Assembly (NCBI GenBank): GCA_002271215.1
Contig: CP018628.1
Span: forward strand, 992,001 to 1,056,000
Reading direction: 5' to 3'
DNA: 64,000 bases
DNA from: Lelliottia jeotgali
GTDB taxonomy: Bacteria > Pseudomonadota > Gammaproteobacteria > Enterobacterales > Enterobacteriaceae
In this document: one piece after another, positions 9,732-19,233 of the stretch
Position numbering within the stretch: the stretch's first letter is position 1
How the letters are laid out: each line of letters begins with the position of its first letter
Position numbers and translations under genes: made by a program
Notes under the pieces: generated by a model
The model's input: the letters and a program-made list of their open reading frames with translations, nothing else
Database searches by the model: none
What the model was told of the DNA's origin: nothing

Positions 9732-9905
9732 TCTAATATTTAGCTGCCAAAAATCAGTTTTTATAATAGCAAAACGTTTCGCTGAGGCTAAATCATCGTT
9801 ATTTGCGACATAGCGTGTTTTTTCATAAAGATAATACTTTTCGCCTCTTTGCATTAATCGACCGTAATGATACCGTCAGCAAAAACCTGATAAGGAAATA
9901 GCTCG

Positions 9906-10166
9906 ATGAAAAATCTCATTGCAGAGTTGCTGGTTAAGCTTGCCCAAAAGGAAGAAGAGTCAAAAGAACTGGTCGCCCAGGTTGAAGCATTAGAAATAGT
10001 GGTCACCGCGCTGCTACGGCAGATGGCGCAGACCGATCAGCAGGCGCTGATCCGAAGTATCGAGGGCGCACTGGAAGATGCCAGGCCCGACTCTCAAGTG
10101 CCGGTTCAGGATAGCGAAATGCTACAGCAATACGTAAAAAAGTTGCTGCGGCATCCTCGCAGTTAA
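9906..10166 (+). CDS. iraP: IraP, anti-adaptor that stabilises RpoS
   Basis: An 86-residue, mostly helical protein matching E. coli IraP from MKNLIAELL to the end. IraP binds RssB (SprE) and prevents it from delivering sigma-S to ClpXP, so RpoS rises on phosphate starvation. A coiled-coil-like heptad pattern runs from about residue 8 to 45 ([20 protein letters not shown]). AAGGA lies 9 bases before the ATG. It sits just upstream of phoA, as in E. coli. The 246 bases before it hold an AT-rich region suited to a promoter but no motif that I can name with confidence. Confidence 0.92.
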   Translation: MKNLIAELLVKLAQKEEESKELVAQVEALEIVVTALLRQMAQTDQQALIRSIEGALEDARPDSQVPVQDSEMLQQYVKKLLRHPRS

Positions 10167-10187
10167 TCCGCCGCACTATCTAAAAAC

Positions 10188-10221
10188 CTGTCATAGATTT
10201 GTCATCTGAAGTTCTTATAGT
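10188..10221 (+). promoter_or_regulatory. phoA promoter with Pho box
   Basis: ctgtcatagatttgtcat (10188-10205) has two CTGTCAT-like 7-mers with a 4-base AT spacer, the PhoB recognition pattern. A TATAGT -10 element follows at 10216-10221. The architecture equals that of E. coli phoA, where the Pho box replaces the -35 element. Confidence 0.85.
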
Positions 10222-10264
10222 CGCTCTGTTTATTTTTTATGTATTTTTACATGGAGAGAATAAA

Positions 10265-11680
10265 GTGAAACAGAGCGCACTTTTCATCGCATTAATGCCC
10301 TTATTATTTACCCCTGTCATTCATGCGGACACCGCGAATACCAGCGTGCTGGATAATCGTGTTGCACAGGGCGATATCACGCAGCCGGGTGGCGCACGCC
10401 GTCTGACTGGAGATCAAACCGAAGCGCTGCGTGCGTCGCTGAATGAGAAACCCGCTAAAAATATTATTCTGCTGATTGGCGACGGTATGGGTGATTCCGA
10501 AATCACCGCCGCGCGAAATTATGCCGAAGGTGCAGGTGGCTTCTTCAAAGGCATCGATGCGCTGCCATTGACCGGGCAATATACCCATTACGCGCTGGAT
10601 AAAAAAACCGGAAAACCCGATTACGTGACCGATTCGGCAGCCTCCGCCACGGCCTGGACCACCGGTGTCAAAACCTATAACGGCGCACTGGGCGTCGATA
10701 TTCACGAAAAAGATCACCAGACCATTCTGGAGATGGCAAAAGCCGCCGGGCTGGCAACGGGTAACGTGTCCACTGCTGAACTGCAAGATGCCACGCCAGC
10801 CGCACTGGTTTCACATGTTACCTCGCGTAAATGTTACGGTCCGTCCGTCACCAGCGAAAAATGTCCAACTAATGCACTGGAAAAGGGCGGTAAAGGATCG
10901 ATTACCGAACAGCTGCTGAATGCGCGTGCAGATGTCACGTTAGGCGGCGGTGCAAAAACCTTCGCTGAAACCGCAACGGCAGGCGAATGGCAGGGCAAAA
11001 CCCTGCGTGAACAAGCGCAGGCACGCGGCTATCAACTGGTGAGCGATGCTGCTTCTCTGGCGGCTATTACTGACGCAGGTCAGGATAAACCTCTGCTCGG
11101 TCTGTTCTCCGATGGCAACATGCCGGTGCGCTGGGAAGGGCCAAAAGCCTCTTACCACGGCAATATCGACAAACCTGCCGTAACCTGTACCCCAAATCCG
11201 AAACGTGACGACAGCGTCCCAACGCTGGCGCAGATGACCGATAAAGCCATTTCTTTATTAAGCAAAGGCGAGAAAGGTTTCTTCCTGCAGGTGGAAGGGG
11301 CGTCGATCGATAAACAAGATCACGCGGCCAATCCGTGCGGACAGATTGGCGAAACCGTCGATCTTGACGAAGCGGTGCAGAAGGCGCTGGAGTTCGCGAA
11401 GAAAGACGGTAACACTCTCGTGGTGGTGACCGCTGACCACGCCCACGCCAGCCAGATTGTGGCTCCGGATACCAAAGCGCCTGGCCTGACTCAGGCTCTC
11501 AATACCAAAGACGGTGCGGTGATGGTGATGAGCTACGGCAACTCGGAAGGCGATTCTATGGAACATACCGGAACACAGCTGCGCATTGCTGCGTATGGCC
11601 CGCATGCCGCAAACGTGGTCGGCCTGACGGATCAAACGGATCTGTTCTACACCATGAAAGACGCTCTTGGACTGAAATAA
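10265..11680 (+). CDS. phoA: alkaline phosphatase
   Basis: Periplasmic zinc/magnesium phosphomonoesterase, 471 residues from the GTG at 10265, the same unusual start as in E. coli (VKQS...). The signal peptide spans about 1-21 ([14 protein letters not shown]). Key parts are [10 protein letters not shown] (metal Asp), [11 protein letters not shown] with the nucleophile Ser, and [10 protein letters not shown] with metal-binding His. Two cysteine pairs, expected to be formed by DsbA, are visible around KCYG...SEKCP and VTCT...NPCG. An in-frame TTG at 10199 lies upstream of the promoter -10 element and is excluded. PhoB-controlled via the box at 10188. Confidence 0.96.
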   Translation: MKQSALFIALMPLLFTPVIHADTANTSVLDNRVAQGDITQPGGARRLTGDQTEALRASLNEKPAKNIILLIGDGMGDSEITAARNYAEGAGGFFKGIDALPLTGQYTHYALDKKTGKPDYVTDSAASATAWTTGVKTYNGALGVDIHEKDHQTILEMAKAAGLATGNVSTAELQDATPAALVSHVTSRKCYGPSVTSEKCPTNALEKGGKGSITEQLLNARADVTLGGGAKTFAETATAGEWQGKTLREQAQARGYQLVSDAASLAAITDAGQDKPLLGLFSDGNMPVRWEGPKASYHGNIDKPAVTCTPNPKRDDSVPTLAQMTDKAISLLSKGEKGFFLQVEGASIDKQDHAANPCGQIGETVDLDEAVQKALEFAKKDGNTLVVVTADHAHASQIVAPDTKAPGLTQALNTKDGAVMVMSYGNSEGDSMEHTGTQLRIAAYGPHAANVVGLTDQTDLFYTMKDALGLK

Positions 11681-11684
11681 CACC

Positions 11685-11722
11685 ACCACCCGGCGGAAAC
11701 CTATTCCGCCGGGTGGTATTTT
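11685..11722 (+). terminator. strong intrinsic terminator after phoA
   Basis: A perfect 14-bp stem accacccggcggaa/ttccgccgggtggt with a 5-base loop, then ATTTTT. It would limit read-through from phoA into psiF. Confidence 0.85.
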
Positions 11723-11771
11723 TCCCGCCACGAACCAGACTTAGTGTGAACCTTCACAAAAGGATGGTGCT

Positions 11772-12092
11772 ATGAAACTAACCCTCGTTGTAACCCTGCT
11801 TTCTACCTTGTTCCTGGTGTCCACGGCTTCTGCTGCGGAGAAAACGCTCACCCCTCAGCAGCAACGAATGACCAGCTGTAATCAACAGGCTACAGCCCAG
11901 ACGCTGAAAGGCGATGCGCGTAAAACCTACATGAGCGATTGCCTGAAAAACAGCGCCTCAAAACCGGGGGAAAAGAGCCTGACGCCTCAGCAGCAAAAAA
12001 TGCGCGAATGTAACGGCCTGGCCACGCAACAATCACTCAAAGGCGACGACCGAAGCAAGTTTATGAGCGCTTGCCTGAAAAAAGCGGCGTAG
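11772..12092 (+). CDS. psiF: PsiF, phosphate-starvation-inducible periplasmic protein
   Basis: A 106-residue secreted protein with a signal peptide (about 1-21, ending ASA-AE). The mature part consists of two copies of a ~35-residue repeat, at about 27-62 and 71-104, each with LTPQQQ, a CN pair, LKGD and a second Cys in the CLK sequence. Each repeat thus carries two cysteines that could form a disulfide. E. coli psiF is induced with phoA; function is unknown. The gene follows the phoA terminator, AAAGGA precedes the ATG, and no separate Pho box was recognised. Confidence 0.9.
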   Translation: MKLTLVVTLLSTLFLVSTASAAEKTLTPQQQRMTSCNQQATAQTLKGDARKTYMSDCLKNSASKPGEKSLTPQQQKMRECNGLATQQSLKGDDRSKFMSACLKKAA

Positions 12093-12098
12093 TCCTAA

Positions 12099-12126
12099 CG
12101 GGTGAGCGGTGACAACGACTCACCCG
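12099..12126 (+). terminator. hairpin after psiF
   Basis: Stem cgggtgag/ctcacccg with a 12-base loop, followed only by aaattt; a modest terminator. Confidence 0.5.
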
Positions 12127-12158
12127 AAATTTCATACTTTCCCCGCAACACCCCTCTC

Positions 12159-12164
12159 TATAAT
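12159..12164 (+). promoter_or_regulatory. candidate -10 element of dgcC
   Basis: TATAAT preceded by CTC, with no good -35 at 17 bases, as expected of a sigma-S/CsgD-activated promoter such as E. coli adrA. A start near 12171 would leave a leader of only about 10 bases before the ATG at 12182. Confidence 0.4.
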
Positions 12165-12181
12165 TTGGGAAATGTTTCAGA

Positions 12182-13297
12182 ATGTTCCCAAAAATTATGA
12201 ATGACGAAAACTTTTACAATAAAGACGTCTCGCGAGAAGAGTGGCAGCCAAACCTTTCTCAGGATGACCATCACCGTTCCGGTATCCGTTTCGCACGGCG
12301 TGTTCGATTGCCGCGTATCTTCGGGCTGGCGGCAATGTTTTTCCCGATTGCCGGGGCGCTGGTGGCACAAGCTCCGCCTGGAGGCTGGTGGTTACTGCTG
12401 GTCGGATGGGCGTTCGTCTGGCCGCACCTGGCCTGGCAGCTGGCTTATCGCGCTTCCGATCCGCGTGTCAGTGAAATGAACAATCTGAAGGCCGACGCCA
12501 TCGTGGCAGGCGTCTGGATGGGGCTGACAGGGGTGAATGTGCTCCCTACCGCCGCACTTATCATTCTGATCGGCATGAATATGATGGGGGCGGGAGGGAT
12601 CAGATTGTTCAGTGCTGGTGCAATCATGACCACCATCGCGGCCCTGGTCACGTTGCAGCTCACTGGGGTCTCTCCCACCTTTACGCTTACCCCGCTGGAA
12701 CTCTGGCTGGCGCTGCCGGTGATAGTTCTCTATCCGCTGTTTTTTGCCTGGGTAAGCTATCAGACCGCCATTCGGCTGGCGGAGCACAAGCGCCGTCTGG
12801 AATTGATGAGCACCCGCGATGGCATGACCGGTGTGTTCAACCGCCGCCACTGGGAGATCCTGTTACGCAATGAGTACGACACCTGTCGGCGCGCTCATCG
12901 CGAAGCGGCGATCCTGATTATCGATATCGACCATTTCAAGAGTATTAACGACACCTGGGGTCACGATGTGGGCGATGAGGCAATTATCGCCGTTACGCGG
13001 CAGTTACAATTAACGCTGCGGGCCGGGGATATGATTGGGCGCTTCGGTGGCGATGAATTTGCGGTGATCATGAGCGGCACGCCAGCGGAAAGTGCCATCG
13101 CGGCGATGTCTCGTGTGCATGAGCGGCTGGCGGTCTTAACGCTACCCTGTGCGCCGCAGGTGCGGCTGCGGATCAGTGTCGGGGTCGCCCCTCTGACGGC
13201 AGAGTTTTGCCATTATCGGGAATGGCTAAAAGCGGCGGATGTGGCGCTGTACAAAGCGAAAAATGCCGGACGTAACCGCACCGAAGTGGCCGCCTGA
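12182..13297 (+). CDS. dgcC: DgcC (AdrA/YaiC) diguanylate cyclase
   Basis: A 371-residue inner-membrane enzyme that makes cyclic di-GMP from two GTP and thereby activates BcsA cellulose synthesis; in E. coli and Salmonella its gene is switched on by CsgD. The N-terminal MASE2 sensor domain with several membrane segments spans about 30-200; the GGDEF domain covers about 210-371. The active-site motif RFGGDEF is intact, and the RAGD tetrapeptide five residues before it fits the inhibitory I-site RxxD, so product feedback is likely. The start is ATG 12182 by homology (MFPKIMNDENF); a second ATG at 12197 is possible, and neither has a visible Shine-Dalgarno sequence. Confidence 0.93.
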   Translation: MFPKIMNDENFYNKDVSREEWQPNLSQDDHHRSGIRFARRVRLPRIFGLAAMFFPIAGALVAQAPPGGWWLLLVGWAFVWPHLAWQLAYRASDPRVSEMNNLKADAIVAGVWMGLTGVNVLPTAALIILIGMNMMGAGGIRLFSAGAIMTTIAALVTLQLTGVSPTFTLTPLELWLALPVIVLYPLFFAWVSYQTAIRLAEHKRRLELMSTRDGMTGVFNRRHWEILLRNEYDTCRRAHREAAILIIDIDHFKSINDTWGHDVGDEAIIAVTRQLQLTLRAGDMIGRFGGDEFAVIMSGTPAESAIAAMSRVHERLAVLTLPCAPQVRLRISVGVAPLTAEFCHYREWLKAADVALYKAKNAGRNRTEVAA

Positions 13298-13313
13298 CGT
13301 CCGGCAATAAGGC

Positions 13314-14123
13314 TTAGGATTTACTCAGTTTCTCTGATTTTTCCATGCACTTATTCATCGCTTCAATCACCGCCGAACGGAATCCACGCTCTTCCAGAAC
13401 GCGCACGGCTTCGATGGTAGTGCCACCCGGTGAACAGACCATATCTTTCAGTTCGCCCGGATGTTTGCCCGTTTCCAGCACCATTTTGGCGGAACCCATC
13501 ACCGCCTGAGCAGCAAATTTATAGGCCTGCGCACGCGGCATGCCACCGAGCACGGCAGCGTCGGCCATCGCTTCGATAAACATGAAAACATACGCTGGAG
13601 CGGAACCGCTGACGCCGACAACCGGATGGATCATCGCTTCGGCAATCACTTCGGCTTCGCCAAAGCAGCGGAAAATATTCAGCACGTCCGCCACGTCTTC
13701 TGGCGTTACCAGCGCGTTCGGTGTTACGGAAGTCATCCCCGCATTCACCAGCGACGGCGTGTTTGGCATTGCGCGGACAATCTTACGGTCATGGCCGAGT
13801 GCGCGGGCGAGCTGATCGAGCGTAACACCTGCTGCAATCGAGACGACCAGCGTCTCTTTATTCAGGCTGGAGGTAATGTCGCTGAGGACTTTAATCATGA
13901 TGTTGGGTTTGACGGCGCCAAAGACGATGTCAGCAATCTGAGCGACTTCCTGCGCGCTTTCGGCGGCGTTAATACCGTATTGATCACGCAGCGCGGCAAC
14001 TTTGTCCGGTGACGGGGTGTAGACCCAAATCTGCCCCGGCAAGACCTGGCCACTGGCGATCAAACCACCGAGAATGGCTTTTCCCATATTGCCGCAGCCG
14101 ATAAAACCGATTTTTTTGTCCAT
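13314..14123 (-). CDS. proC: pyrroline-5-carboxylate reductase
   Basis: Last step of proline synthesis: NAD(P)H-dependent reduction of 1-pyrroline-5-carboxylate in the cytoplasm. The protein has 269 residues from the ATG at 14123, which has GGAGAG 5 bases upstream; a GTG directly before it is ignored. The Rossmann motif FIGCGNMGKAI is at the N-terminus and the family signature (GATIEAVRVLE-like, here GGTTIEAVRVLEERGF) near residue 235. Convergent with dgcC, with 16 bases between the stops. Confidence 0.95.
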   Translation of the reverse strand: MDKKIGFIGCGNMGKAILGGLIASGQVLPGQIWVYTPSPDKVAALRDQYGINAAESAQEVAQIADIVFGAVKPNIMIKVLSDITSSLNKETLVVSIAAGVTLDQLARALGHDRKIVRAMPNTPSLVNAGMTSVTPNALVTPEDVADVLNIFRCFGEAEVIAEAMIHPVVGVSGSAPAYVFMFIEAMADAAVLGGMPRAQAYKFAAQAVMGSAKMVLETGKHPGELKDMVCSPGGTTIEAVRVLEERGFRSAVIEAMNKCMEKSEKLSKS

Positions 14124-14170
14124 CACGTCTCTCCGTTATTATGCGTTGTGAGTTCTGTTTTAAACCTAAA

Positions 14171-14280
14171 TAATTCGAGTTACAGGAAGGCGGCAAGTGA
14201 ATGAATCCCCTGGAGCTTACTGAAGTAAGCGACTGGGGTGAATGAACGCGGCCAACACACCTGCAACTTGAAGTATGACG
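14171..14280. repeat. ERIC (intergenic repeat unit) element
   Basis: About 110 bases form an imperfect inverted repeat. The centre contains gaatcccctggagcttac and gtaagcgactggggtgaat, close to the well-known ERIC core. A perfect hairpin gcttac-tgaa-gtaagc lies at 14214-14230. It occupies the divergent proC-yaiI intergenic space. Confidence 0.8.
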
Positions 14281-14344
14281 GTTTTATAGCTTAACAACGA
14301 AAAGCAGGCGACAATAGCTATCAATATGAAGCCGGGGAGAAACT

Positions 14345-14803
14345 ATGGCGATTTGGGTGGATGCGGATGCGTGTCCGAATGTCATTAAAGAGATTTTATT
14401 CCGTGCGGCAGAGCGTGTGCAGATGCCGTTAACGCTGGTGGCAAACCAGAATTTGCGTATTCCACCGTCGAAATTTATCCGTTCCATGCGTGTTCCGGCA
14501 GGTTTCGACGTGACCGATAACGAAATTGTGCGTCTGTGTAGCCCGGAAGATTTGGTGATCACCGCCGATATTCCCCTGGCGGCAGAAGTGCTGGAGAAAG
14601 GTGCTGCGGCGCTGAATCCGCGCGGTGAACGCTATTCACCTTCAACGATCCGACAAAAACTCACCATGCGTGATTTTATGGATACGCTCCGCGCCAGCGG
14701 TGTACAAACCGGCGGGCCAGATTCGCTATCACAGCGCGACCGTCAGCAGTTCGCCGCCGAGCTGGATAAATGGCTGCTGGAAGTGAAGCGTCGTACAGCG
14801 TAA
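14345..14803 (+). CDS. yaiI: YaiI, UPF0178 family protein
   Basis: A 152-residue cytoplasmic protein of the YaiI/YqxD family. The N-terminus [17 protein letters not shown] carries acidic residues (D6, D8) and Cys10 reminiscent of PIN-like nuclease folds, and [21 protein letters not shown] repeats an acidic pattern. A nuclease role is only a structural guess and no biochemical function is established to my knowledge. GGGGAG precedes the ATG. It is divergent from proC across the ERIC element. Confidence 0.9.
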   Translation: MAIWVDADACPNVIKEILFRAAERVQMPLTLVANQNLRIPPSKFIRSMRVPAGFDVTDNEIVRLCSPEDLVITADIPLAAEVLEKGAAALNPRGERYSPSTIRQKLTMRDFMDTLRASGVQTGGPDSLSQRDRQQFAAELDKWLLEVKRRTA

Positions 14804-14853
14804 TGATAAGCATTGCTAAATTGTGATACAGTGGGCCAACTTGCCTTTACCTT

Positions 14854-14873
14854 ATGTACTAGTTTAATGGTAT
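14854..14873 (+). promoter_or_regulatory. TrpR-operator-like site upstream of aroL
   Basis: gtactagtttaatggtat contains the trp operator half GTACTAGTT with a degenerate second half. E. coli aroL is repressed by TyrR with help from TrpR through a similar site. I could not find convincing TyrR boxes. Confidence 0.45.
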
Positions 14874-14934
14874 TATTGTTCGTTTTTCGACTTCTCACAC
14901 TGCAACCTCGCGATACCAAGGGGAACACCTGGCT

Positions 14935-15459
14935 ATGACCCAACCCATCTTTTTAGTTGGCCCCCGTGGCTGCGGCAAAACGACCGTCGGCCTCGAACTG
15001 GCTCGCGTCTGTGAAAGCCAGTTTGTCGATACCGATCACTGGCTGCAAACACATGCGGGTCAGAGCATCGCCGAGATCGTCGAAAAAGAAGGCTGGGAGA
15101 GTTTCCGTACGCGTGAAAGCGAAACCCTGGAAGCGGTGACCGCTCCTTCGACGATTGTTGCGACCGGCGGAGGGATTATCCTGGCGGAACGTAATCGCCA
15201 GTTTATGCGTGAGAAAGGTATCGTGATTTATCTCTGCGCCCCGGTTTCTACGTTGGTTGAGCGTCTGGAAGCTTTTCCGGAAGAGGGGCAACGTCCGACG
15301 CTGACCGGCAAGCCTATCAGTGAAGAAGTCAGCGAAATCCTCGCCGAGCGCGACGCGCTGTATCGTGAAGCGGCACATCATGTGATTGACGCCTCGCTGT
15401 CGCCGGAAGAGGTCGTAAATCAGATTGTTACCGCCCTGCGTCTGGCTTGCGCCAGCTAG
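14935..15459 (+). CDS. aroL: shikimate kinase II
   Basis: A 174-residue P-loop kinase that phosphorylates shikimate at the 3-hydroxyl for chorismate synthesis. Walker A is GPRGCGKTT (residues ~8-16). Shikimate-binding residues are seen in FVDTDHW (Asp), FRTRESE (Arg) and the ATGGGI loop. The LID with EEGQRPTL holds the catalytic Arg. The length is that of AroL. It heads a likely aroL-yaiA unit, with yaiA 45 bases downstream, and aroM further on. Expression should respond to tyrosine and tryptophan as in E. coli. Confidence 0.95.
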   Translation: MTQPIFLVGPRGCGKTTVGLELARVCESQFVDTDHWLQTHAGQSIAEIVEKEGWESFRTRESETLEAVTAPSTIVATGGGIILAERNRQFMREKGIVIYLCAPVSTLVERLEAFPEEGQRPTLTGKPISEEVSEILAERDALYREAAHHVIDASLSPEEVVNQIVTALRLACAS

Positions 15460-15504
15460 CAGACGTCTATACTCATAGTTTAGCCCTCATACAAAGGATG
15501 AACT

Positions 15505-15696
15505 ATGCCAACTAAACCGCCATACCCACGCGAAGCACGCATTGTGACTATTGAAAAAGGCACCGGCGCCCATACCGTGACCTGGTATCAATTGCGTGCA
15601 GATCATCCCAAGCCAAATTCCCTGATTAGCGAACATGAGAGCGAACAGGAAGCGCTGGATGCCAAACGCCGCTACGAAGACCCCGAAAAGTCCTGA
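15505..15696 (+). CDS. yaiA: YaiA, small conserved protein
   Basis: A 63-residue soluble protein that matches E. coli YaiA (starts [11 protein letters not shown], ends near RRYEDPEKS). AAAGGA lies 7 bases before the ATG. It follows aroL at 45 bases and is co-transcribed with it in E. coli. Function is unknown; there is no membrane segment or cysteine. Confidence 0.88.
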   Translation: MPTKPPYPREARIVTIEKGTGAHTVTWYQLRADHPKPNSLISEHESEQEALDAKRRYEDPEKS

Positions 15697-15934
15697 TACA
15701 AATCTGAAATCCGCCATAACCGTGTCTGAATCACACTTTTAACTCAACGCGAATGTTAAGTGGGGGTTAATATTTAGTTATTACAGTGAGATTCAGAACG
15801 GGCGTTCTATCTTTACATTTCGATGTACAGATATGCTGCTACGCTTTTGACCTGTTTAAGCTAAAACAAGAACCGCGCAGCGTATTGAGCTTGTGCCTGT
15901 ATTATCGCAGTGGTAGTGAAGAAAGGCGAAAACG

Positions 15935-16612
15935 ATGAAGGCAACATTGGCGATCCTCACCATTGGAGTGGTCCCTGTAAGCGAAGTGTTACCGCTCTTA
16001 ACCGAGCACGTCTCTGAACAACAAATCACGCATCTTAGCCTGCTGGGCAAGATGAGTCGGGAAGAGGTCATGGATGACTACGCGATTGGGATCAACGAAG
16101 ATTCACTGCCGACATTGTTAAGCGACGGTAAACTAGCACACGTATCGCATCAGAAAATTGAGCGTGCATTACAGGGCGTAATTGAAGTCCTCGACAATCA
16201 GGGATATGACGTCATCCTGCTGATGAGCACCGCACCGATATCGGGTCTCACGGCGAGAAATTCTATCCTCCTTGAACCAATGCGCATTATCCCGCCGCTG
16301 GTGGCCTCGATTGTTGATGGCCATCAGGTGGGGGTCATTGTGCCGATTGAGGAGCTTCTTGAAAATCAGATCCATAAATGGAAAGTCCTGCAAAAATCAC
16401 CGCTCTTTGCCCTGGCCAACCCTATCTGGGATACCGAGGCCAAATTGATTTCGGCGGGGCGCGAATTACTGGAGCAGGGTGCGGATGTATTGATGCTGGA
16501 TTGCCTCGGTTTTCACCAGCATCATCGCGATTTACTGCAAAAAGCGCTTGATGTCCCTGTACTGCTCTCGAACGTGCTGGTCACTCGCCTGGCCTCTGAA
16601 TTGCTGGCCTGA
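15935..16612 (+). CDS. aroM: AroM family protein
   Basis: A 225-residue protein of the AroM family, co-regulated with aroL in E. coli but of unknown function. It has an Asp/Glu-racemase-like look: [12 protein letters not shown] near the start, [11 protein letters not shown] in the middle, [12 protein letters not shown], and [15 protein letters not shown] where a second catalytic cysteine of racemases would lie. The first cysteine is replaced (MSTAP), so racemase activity is doubtful. The 238-base gap from yaiA is AT-rich and may hold its own promoter. Confidence 0.88.
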   Translation: MKATLAILTIGVVPVSEVLPLLTEHVSEQQITHLSLLGKMSREEVMDDYAIGINEDSLPTLLSDGKLAHVSHQKIERALQGVIEVLDNQGYDVILLMSTAPISGLTARNSILLEPMRIIPPLVASIVDGHQVGVIVPIEELLENQIHKWKVLQKSPLFALANPIWDTEAKLISAGRELLEQGADVLMLDCLGFHQHHRDLLQKALDVPVLLSNVLVTRLASELLA

Positions 16613-16664
16613 GATTTTGCGTGACAGGCACGGAGGATGGCCCCTATAGTGGATTTTTATCTAA

Positions 16665-16967
<303 letters not shown>

Positions 16968-16974
16968 TAAAAAA

Positions 16975-17008
16975 GCCGGGTAGCGCTTACGCTGACCCGG
17001 CCCGTTTT
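16975..17008 (+). terminator. terminator after ppnP
   Basis: Stem gccgggt/acccggc with an inner agcg-cgct stem, followed by ccGTTTTT. It lies between convergent ppnP and rdgC. Confidence 0.8.
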
Positions 17009-17016
17009 TGCAAGGT

Positions 17017-17931
17017 TTAGCGCTGCGCTTCGCCGCCTAAACCTTCGACCAGATCTTTAATCAACGCGGCTAACTCACCCGTCATCAGAATAAAGTCCGC
17101 ATCAAAACGCTGGGCATAATCTTCACGATCGATATCTTCGTTCTGATCGCGCAGTTCATCGCAGAACTTCAAACGCTTAATCGAACCGTCATCGCACATC
17201 ACAAACTGAATACGCTGCTGCCAGTCGAGCGCCAGCTTGGTCACCAGTTTGCCCGCTTCGATATGGACCGCGATTTCGTCGCAGACCAGGTCCTGTTTTT
17301 TCGCGCGGATCACGCCGCCATCTTCGAGGATCGCTTTTAATTCGGCTTCATCCAGCAGTTGGAAACCTTGCGCCGGGCTGCCGCTGCGAACCCATTCGGT
17401 CAGCGTCAGTTCGATGGGATTTTCCATCGCCAGTGGAACCACTGGGAGCGACCCCAGGCTTTTGCGCAGCAGAGCCAGCGTATCTTCCGCTTTCTTGGCG
17501 CTGGCGCAGTCCACCATGATCAAATCGTTTACGGTGTCGATCCACATCATGGTCTGGCTGAAGCGGCTAAAGGCGCGTGGCAGCAGAGAGTGCAGCACTT
17601 CATCCTTCAGGGAATCTTTTTCAGTTTTTTTCAGCTTGCGGCCTTGTTCGGCCTCGAGCTTGAAAATTTTCGCTTCCAGCGCCTGCTTCACGACGGGCGA
17701 CGGCAGGATTTTTTGTTCCTGGCGCGCGCAAAGAATGATTTGCCCATTAGTCGAGGAGTGAGTCAGAGCATCGCTTTGGGAACCCATCGGGGAAACCCAG
17801 CCGGTTTTTGCCATATCCTGGCTACCGCATGGGGTAAAGGTGTAAGCGGCTAACTGTTTTTCCATCTCTTCCGCACGCAGCGAAACGTCGCGGCTGAGAC
17901 GGTAAACCATCAAATTTTTGAACCACAGCAT
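17017..17931 (-). CDS. rdgC: RdgC, recombination-associated DNA-binding protein
   Basis: A 304-residue nucleoid-associated protein that forms a ring dimer around double-stranded DNA and restrains RecA. The start ATG 17931 gives [18 protein letters not shown] as in E. coli; an in-frame ATG four codons earlier is not used in the family. Highly conserved central block [21 protein letters not shown] and C-terminal [16 protein letters not shown]. Divergent from mak. Confidence 0.94.
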   Translation of the reverse strand: MLWFKNLMVYRLSRDVSLRAEEMEKQLAAYTFTPCGSQDMAKTGWVSPMGSQSDALTHSSTNGQIILCARQEQKILPSPVVKQALEAKIFKLEAEQGRKLKKTEKDSLKDEVLHSLLPRAFSRFSQTMMWIDTVNDLIMVDCASAKKAEDTLALLRKSLGSLPVVPLAMENPIELTLTEWVRSGSPAQGFQLLDEAELKAILEDGGVIRAKKQDLVCDEIAVHIEAGKLVTKLALDWQQRIQFVMCDDGSIKRLKFCDELRDQNEDIDREDYAQRFDADFILMTGELAALIKDLVEGLGGEAQR

Positions 17932-18054
17932 GATAATTTCCACGGCCTTGTCGTTAAATCAGCGGGCATGATAACGAATTGTCGCAGTGCTTGCATTGCT
18001 AATCGGGTAGCCGGCTTCTACTCTGTTGATAATCAAAATAATGAGGAGAGTTCT

Positions 18055-18960
18055 GTGCGTATTGGGATTGATTTGGGCGGCACTAAAACAGAAGTCATTG
18101 CGCTGAGCGATAGCGGCGAGCAATTATTTCGCCATCGACTGCCAACGCCGCGTGACGACTACCAGCAAACCATTGAAACGATCGCGACTCTGGTCGGGAT
18201 GGCGGAAACCGCCACCGGTCAGACCGGCACGGTGGGAATGGGGATCCCTGGCTCTATCTCGCCTTACACGGGCGTGGTGAAAAACGCGAACTCCACCTGG
18301 CTTAACGGGCAGCCGTTTGATAAAGATTTGAGTGCACGCCTGAACCGCGAAGTGCGGCTGGCGAATGACGCTAACTGTCTGGCAGTGTCGGAGGCCATTG
18401 ACGGCGCGGCGGCCGGGGCCCAGACCGTTTTTGCCGTGATTATTGGCACCGGCTGCGGTGCGGGCGTGGCATTCAACGGTCGTGCGCACATCGGCGGCAA
18501 CGGCACGGCGGGCGAGTGGGGGCATAACCCCTTGCCGTGGATGGACGAAGATGAGCTCAAATACCGTGCTGAAGTGCCGTGCTACTGCGGCAAACAGGGC
18601 TGCATCGAGACATTTATTTCCGGGACCGGTTTTGCTACCGATTATCGTCGCCTGAGCGGTCAGCCGCTGAAAGGCAACGAGATTATGCGCCTGGTTGAAG
18701 AACACGACGCCGTTGCCGAACTGGCGTTAAGCCGCTATGAAATGCGCCTGGCGAAATCCCTGGCGCATGTAGTCAACATTCTCGACCCGGATGTGATTGT
18801 GCTGGGCGGCGGAATGAGCAACGTCGACCGGATTTACACTACGGTTCCGAATCTGGTGAAACAGTGGGTGTTCGGCGGAGAATGCGAAACCCCGATCCGT
18901 AAAGCGGTGCACGGTGATTCCAGCGGCGTGCGCGGTGCGGCGTGGTTATGGCCTAATTAA
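18055..18960 (+). CDS. mak: Mak, ROK-family fructokinase
   Basis: A 301-residue sugar kinase (manno(fructo)kinase, formerly YajF) of the ROK family. GTG 18055 is the start: it gives [17 protein letters not shown] and has GAGGAGAG 4 bases upstream. The frame is open 29 codons further back but without homology. Motifs are DLGGTKTE (phosphate 1), the ROK zinc motif [10 protein letters not shown] with its upstream His ([10 protein letters not shown]), and IVLGGGMSN. It has a low-level role in fructose and mannose phosphorylation in E. coli. Confidence 0.94.
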   Translation: MRIGIDLGGTKTEVIALSDSGEQLFRHRLPTPRDDYQQTIETIATLVGMAETATGQTGTVGMGIPGSISPYTGVVKNANSTWLNGQPFDKDLSARLNREVRLANDANCLAVSEAIDGAAAGAQTVFAVIIGTGCGAGVAFNGRAHIGGNGTAGEWGHNPLPWMDEDELKYRAEVPCYCGKQGCIETFISGTGFATDYRRLSGQPLKGNEIMRLVEEHDAVAELALSRYEMRLAKSLAHVVNILDPDVIVLGGGMSNVDRIYTTVPNLVKQWVFGGECETPIRKAVHGDSSGVRGAAWLWPN

Positions 18961-18966
18961 TATGAC

Positions 18967-18996
18967 AAGCCTGAAGGAAAACTTCAGGCTTTTTAT
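18967..18996 (+). terminator. terminator after mak
   Basis: Ten-base stem aagcctgaag/cttcaggctt, 5-base loop, then TTTATT. Confidence 0.85.
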
Positions 18997-19029
18997 TTGG
19001 CAAAGCAATCGCTCCGGACAGTAATATGT

Positions 19030-19233
19030 TTACATTGACTGCGTGTTAACATCTATATTGCATTTAAACACGATGAGATAGTCTTTGCAGTGAACCGTCG
19101 CCGTACTGGTCACCATTACACTTTTTTGCGACGGATTAACCGGAATAGATACGGACTTTGAGGTGCCAATATTGACACAGCCTTGTAATAATAAGGCCGC
19201 AATTGCTAAAGAAATATAACATATTTTTTTCAT
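19030..19233 (-). CDS. small lipoprotein, paralog of its upstream neighbour
   Basis: A 67-residue lipoprotein of unknown function. The signal peptide ends in the lipobox LLQGC (Cys ~19). The mature part SVSIPVNPSQKSVMVTSTAT is followed by VHCKDYLIVFKCNIDVN. The last block aligns with ARCKDIFFIITCKVNLE of the preceding gene, with the two cysteines equally spaced, so they are probably paralogs and may each form a disulfide loop. Its ATG overlaps the stop of the upstream gene (TAATG), which shows translational coupling. The Asn at the second mature position does not give a clear sorting signal. Confidence 0.75.
   Translation of the reverse strand: MKKICYISLAIAALLLQGCVNIGTSKSVSIPVNPSQKSVMVTSTATVHCKDYLIVFKCNIDVNTQSM

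Noticed and set aside
14821..14934. TyrR boxes upstream of aroL
   Set aside because: Expected from E. coli, but no TGTAAA-N6-TTTACA-like sequence could be picked out with confidence.
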